64,000 nucleotides of DNA from assembly GCA_963812335.1 (NCBI GenBank), contig CAWEUU010000001.1, positions 82,463 through 146,462 on the forward strand, given 5' to 3'. The translations under genes were made by a program, and so were the position numbers. This document shows, piece by piece, positions 61,116 to 64,000 of this stretch; position 1 is the stretch's first letter, and every line of letters starts with the position of its first letter. This stretch comes from VRUE01 sp963812335 (GTDB lineage Bacteria; Actinomycetota; Thermoleophilia; Solirubrobacterales; 70-9). Below the pieces are notes generated by a model. That model worked only from the letters and a program-made list of their open reading frames with translations, had not been told where the DNA came from and ran no database searches.

Positions 61116-61802
61116 TCAGGCCGCCACCCTCGCCTGCGCCGCCTCCGCGGCGCGCGCCGCCTCGACCTCGCCCACGTAGGGCGTCAGCGTCACCTGCAGC
61201 ATCTCCGGCAGCAGCGCCTTGAGATCGTCGACCCGGCCGGATACCAGCCGCTGGTGAACCAGCCAGATCAGCCCGCCGGCGATCGCCACCTCGAGCCCTT
61301 CGGGCAGGCGGTCCGCGCGTGGATTGAGCACGCGTCCCTCGCGCAGCTTCGGCGCGACCATCGCCAGCATCGACTGGTAGCGGGCCAGGGCCTCCCCCCC
61401 GGCGGCCTGGCTCTCGACGATGCAGAGCTTGGCGCGCGGCTGCTCGGCGACGACCATCTCGAGCAGGACCTCGAGCCCGGTCGAGATCTGGTCGACCCAG
61501 GGCAGCTCGGGACCGACCAGCTCGCCGAAAACCTCGCCGGCGGCGGCGACGCTCTCGTCGAAGGCGGCGAGGAAGCACTCTTCCTTGCTCGCGAAGTGCT
61601 CGTAGAAGGTGGCCAGGGCGACGCGGGCGGTCTTCGCGATCAACTCGATCGTCGTCCTCTGGTAGCCGCGCTCGGCGACCAGCTCCGCCGTCGCCAGCAG
61701 CAACCGCTCACGCTGGTTCTGGGAGACGAAGTCGCGCGGGATCAAGTGGCGACCCGGCGGCAGTTTCGAGAGGCGCTCGGAGAGCGATCGCGAATCGGCC
61801 AT
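61116..61802 (-). CDS. TetR-family transcriptional regulator 3
   Basis: A 228-aa regulator resembling TetR 1: LPPGRHLIPRDFVSQNQRER, then TTIELIAKTARVALATFYEH near residues 55-74. The ligand domain begins at FLAAFDESVAAAGEVFGELV. The shared PRxFxxQNQRER segment suggests TetR 1 and TetR 3 are paralogues from a local duplication. It is divergent from TetR 4 across a 112-bp AT-rich region. Confidence 0.85.
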   Translation of the reverse strand: MADSRSLSERLSKLPPGRHLIPRDFVSQNQRERLLLATAELVAERGYQRTTIELIAKTARVALATFYEHFASKEECFLAAFDESVAAAGEVFGELVGPELPWVDQISTGLEVLLEMVVAEQPRAKLCIVESQAAGGEALARYQSMLAMVAPKLREGRVLNPRADRLPEGLEVAIAGGLIWLVHQRLVSGRVDDLKALLPEMLQVTLTPYVGEVEAARAAEAAQARVAA

Positions 61803-61914
61803 GCCGAGACGGTACCAAAACGTATATCCGGTGTCTACTTTCCTTTTCTACAGAAAACAGTGCGTTCTAGGCATCGGCGTTTTTAAAAAGCTGCTATACC
61901 TAGACAAAAGGAGC

Positions 61915-62616
61915 ATGTTTTCCGATAGCGACAGCGGCAATGTCATCAGCTTCCCGGGCTCCCACGGTCGCCGTCCGCCCCGCGAGCGAATTCTCGCCGC
62001 TATGCTCGTCGCCAGCGGCGAGCTCGGCTACGAGCAGGTCGCCGTCCGCCACGTGATCGAGCGTGCGCAGACCAGCCGCGCCACCTTCTACAAGCACTTC
62101 CAGGATCGCGAGGACTGCTTCGCCCAGGCCTACGAGGACGCCGGCGAGTGGCTCTACCGCCGGCTGCTCGGCGCGGCCCGGCGCCAGCCGTCCTGGCGCG
62201 AGGGGCTGCGCGCCGCGCTCGCCGAGCTGCTCGAGTTCTGCGCCAACCAGCCGGCGCCGGCGAAAGCGCTGCTGGTCGAGGTCCACGCCGCCGGCCCGCG
62301 GGCGATGAGCCGGCGGGGCGAGCTGATGGGGCGCCTCGCCAAGCTGCTCGACAGCGGCCGCGAAGAGCAGCCCTCGGGCCGACCCCCTTCAATCGCACCC
62401 GACTTCATCGTCGGCGCGATCGACACCCTGCTCGCCGCAAAGCTGATGGACGGCGAGGCGGCGAGCGCGCCGGAGATGCTGCCCGGCCTGCTGCACTTCG
62501 TGGTCAATCAGTACCTGGGCGAGAGCGCCGCCTGGGAGGAGATGGCCGCGGCGCCGCTGGCCACCTGGAAGGCGAGGCGCGAGGCCGGGAGCGAAGTGCC
62601 CCGAAGCGCTCGGTGA
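61915..62616 (+). CDS. TetR-family transcriptional regulator 4
   Basis: A 233-aa regulator: RRPPRERILAAMLVASGELG, then VRHVIERAQTSRATFYKHFQ near residues 46-65. The ATG at 61915 has a good ribosome site (AAAGGAG). The 112-bp region shared with TetR 3 is AT-rich and probably carries operators for both. The ligand domain ends in VVNQYLGESAAWEEM. Confidence 0.85.
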   Translation: MFSDSDSGNVISFPGSHGRRPPRERILAAMLVASGELGYEQVAVRHVIERAQTSRATFYKHFQDREDCFAQAYEDAGEWLYRRLLGAARRQPSWREGLRAALAELLEFCANQPAPAKALLVEVHAAGPRAMSRRGELMGRLAKLLDSGREEQPSGRPPSIAPDFIVGAIDTLLAAKLMDGEAASAPEMLPGLLHFVVNQYLGESAAWEEMAAAPLATWKARREAGSEVPRSAR

Positions 62617-62738
62617 GAGCTGGGGCGAGGTAAAGCTTCAGGCAGTGATGCGGCCAGGCCACGAGGCGGCCCGGCTCAGCAAAGGTGGCGGCGTTCGAGC
62701 AAGCGGACGACGCGGAGGCAGAGGAGGGTCAGGAGGCC

Positions 62739-63515
62739 TCAGCCCCGCACCTTGCAGTCGCGGATCAGGGTGCTGGTCACCTGGCTGGCGCCTGCGAAGC
62801 CGAAGTTGGCGCGGGCGAAGGGGTAGACGGCGCCGGGAAAGCCGGGCGGGGCGGGACAGCCGGCGCTGATGAAGCTGCGGCGGCGGCCGCGGTAGGTGTA
62901 GGTACGGCGCAGCTTCATCTCGAAGTGGGTGACGTAGGCCCACTTGCGGGCCGCCTGCGGCAGCGTCGTCGCGATCACCGTCCCGAAGGTGCCCTTGCTG
63001 CGGAGGATCTTGAAGGTGAGCACGAAGGCCGAGGGCGGCCTCGTGCCGTAGACCTGGGCGAGCAGGCGGCGGTGACCGCCGGCGCGCTTGGCGTGGAAGA
63101 CCAGCAGCGGGCCCTTGAAGGTGAAGGGCGGCTGGTTGGCGAGGCGGACCCGCACCCGCACGTGGCCCGAGCCGACGATCGCTGCGCCGCAGATCCGCTT
63201 CGCCGCGGCGATCGTCGAGGGCTGGATGCGCTGCACACGGCAGGTCGGCAGGCCGCGGTCGAAGATCCTGCCGCCCTTGTTGATCGCGATCGCGATGCGG
63301 CGCAGCTGCGGCGGCGGGTCGCTTTCGTCGGTGGTGGCGAAGCCGCTGTCGACCGTGACCGAGACAGGTGCGGTGCCCTTGCGCGGCAGGGACTTCGGGG
63401 AGATGCCGCCGTCGAAGCTGACGAGCAGGTTGCCGCTCTGTTGCTTCTCGGCCGCGGCGGAGCCGGCGAGGGCGCCGAGGAGCAGCGCCAGCGCTACCGC
63501 CGCGATCGCCTTCAT
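62739..63515 (-). CDS. Secreted protein of unknown function, 258 aa
   Basis: A signal peptide (residues 1-22, MKAIAAVALALLLGALAGSA) is followed by a beta-rich, Arg-rich domain: GGISPKSLPRKGTAPVSVTV, RRIAIAINKGGRIFDRGLPT, CRVQRIQPSTIAAAKRICGAA, LLVFHAKRAGGHRRLLAQVY. The paired Cys near 92, 110, 230 and 254 may form disulfides. The style is that of Solirubrobacterales secreted proteins that occur in many paralogues; function unknown. The ATG at 63515 overlaps the stop of the upstream gene by 4 bases. The 122 bases after its stop, up to TetR 4, hold no gene. Confidence 0.7.
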   Translation of the reverse strand: MKAIAAVALALLLGALAGSAAAEKQQSGNLLVSFDGGISPKSLPRKGTAPVSVTVDSGFATTDESDPPPQLRRIAIAINKGGRIFDRGLPTCRVQRIQPSTIAAAKRICGAAIVGSGHVRVRVRLANQPPFTFKGPLLVFHAKRAGGHRRLLAQVYGTRPPSAFVLTFKILRSKGTFGTVIATTLPQAARKWAYVTHFEMKLRRTYTYRGRRRSFISAGCPAPPGFPGAVYPFARANFGFAGASQVTSTLIRDCKVRG

Positions 63516-64000
63516 GAGAGCGGCGTGCCGGCGAGGCTGGCGACCTTCCAGTCGCCGTCTTCGTTGGCCATCGGCATCGCCAGGACAGTGCCGCCGATGC
63601 CGGTGTAGATGACGAAGGAGCGCTCGCCCTCGACCCGCAGCGAGCCGACGTCGGTCTTTGCGGCTTCCGCCTTCATCGCCGACTTCGCGGCCGGGTTGGT
63701 CAGCTTTCCGAGAATCGCGGCGCAGCTCGTCTCTTCGATCTGTTTCGCCTGGGTGGCCAGTTTTTCGAAGGACTCGACGATCGACTTCGCCATGTAGTCG
63801 CAGGCGGCGCCCAATTGCCCTCCGCGCGGGCGTCGAGGTAGTTATGCAGGGCGACCGCGGCAGCGTTGAACTCCTCCTCGCCGGCCTCGGCACCGAACTC
63901 CTGCACGCTGTTGTCGCCGCCCTTCTGGCGGAACTGCTGCGAGCCCCCGCCGGGATCGTACGGGGGCTTGGGCTTGAACTCGGCCGCTTCGCCCTTGCCC
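63512..64000 (-). pseudogene. Secreted/lipoprotein-like protein, frameshifted and cut by the window edge
   Basis: The frame at the window edge (FKPKPPYDPGGGSQQFRQKG, then AGEEEFNAAAVALHNYLDAR) changes near 63810 to the one starting at 63814 (AACDYMAKSIVESFEKLATQ, ETSCAAILGKLTNPAAKSAM). Adding or removing one base near 63810 joins them into one protein. Its N-terminus lies outside the window. The coupled gene downstream (ATGA overlap) is a secreted protein, so the pair is probably exported. The cause may be sequencing error. Confidence 0.55.

Overview
The window is a single contig of very high GC, with only short AT-rich islands. It is almost fully coding and looks chromosomal. The gene complement suggests an actinobacterium of the Thermoleophilia / Solirubrobacterales type: a PAC2 protein, a sigma factor with an attached anti-sigma zinc finger, large Arg/Pro-rich secreted proteins, a half-size TauE/SafE pair, a CcmABC-HemA-HemC-CobA/HemD operon, a DUF1385 protein, and an actinobacterial-type LexA box. 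This placement is inferred from protein style, not from rRNA; no rRNA gene is present.

Layout. 1-3 kb: sigma/anti-sigma fusion coupled to a secreted Ig-like protein. 3-9 kb: a basic coiled-coil protein behind two LexA-like boxes, an inositol-phosphatase-like enzyme, a UvrD-like helicase/PD-(D/E)XK nuclease with degenerate motor motifs, a PAC2 protein and two half-size TauE/SafE transporters. 9-13.7 kb: trehalose-6-phosphate phosphatase, PolX, thioredoxin, a tautomerase, and a VapC remnant. 13.8-22.5 kb: an isoleucyl-tRNA synthetase whose class I signature reads GSHH instead of HxGH, an SDR, then an FAD/Fe-S 2-hydroxyacid oxidase next to a benzoylformate-decarboxylase-like enzyme. 22.7-31 kb: an M15-like peptidase, fumarase, aldehyde dehydrogenase, a Fic protein, YchF, and a frame-broken PAP2 phosphatase. 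31-36 kb: a BtrH-like protein, a large secreted protein whose 5' 1.2 kb changes frame at least a dozen times, and a second Fic protein with an AT-rich leader. 36-42.4 kb: methyltransferase, methylmalonyl-CoA epimerase, DUF1385, GST-like protein, RarA and an aldehyde dehydrogenase. 42.4-49.4 kb: the cytochrome c maturation and heme operon, then a frameshifted birA. 49.3-56 kb: a DEAH-type helicase, TlpA-like lipoprotein, NfeD/SPFH pair and GalT. 56.1-59.65 kb: a toxin-antitoxin-like island (hipBA, small protein plus nucleotidyltransferase, MNT-HEPN flanked by 43-bp direct repeats) ending at tRNA-Arg(CCT). 59.7-62.6 kb: four TetR regulators. 62.7-64 kb: a secreted protein and a truncated partner gene.

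How the genes work together. The clearest functional unit is ccmABCD-hemA-hemC-cobA/hemD, which joins heme and siroheme precursor synthesis to heme delivery for cytochrome c. The 18-22.5 kb pair plus a nearby aldehyde dehydrogenase could form a mandelate-type route. NfeD/SPFH is a membrane quality-control pair.

The most unusual feature is a scatter of long inverted repeats: perfect arms up to 28 bp, a 115-bp two-copy family with compensatory changes between its arms, and a 43-bp two-copy family. Several lie in frame inside conserved genes (FAD oxidase, ileS, rarA), and one supplies the hemA stop codon. Single-base frame breaks also occur in PAP2, the BtrH-like gene, the secreted protein, birA and the last gene; many may be sequencing errors, so the pseudogene calls are provisional.
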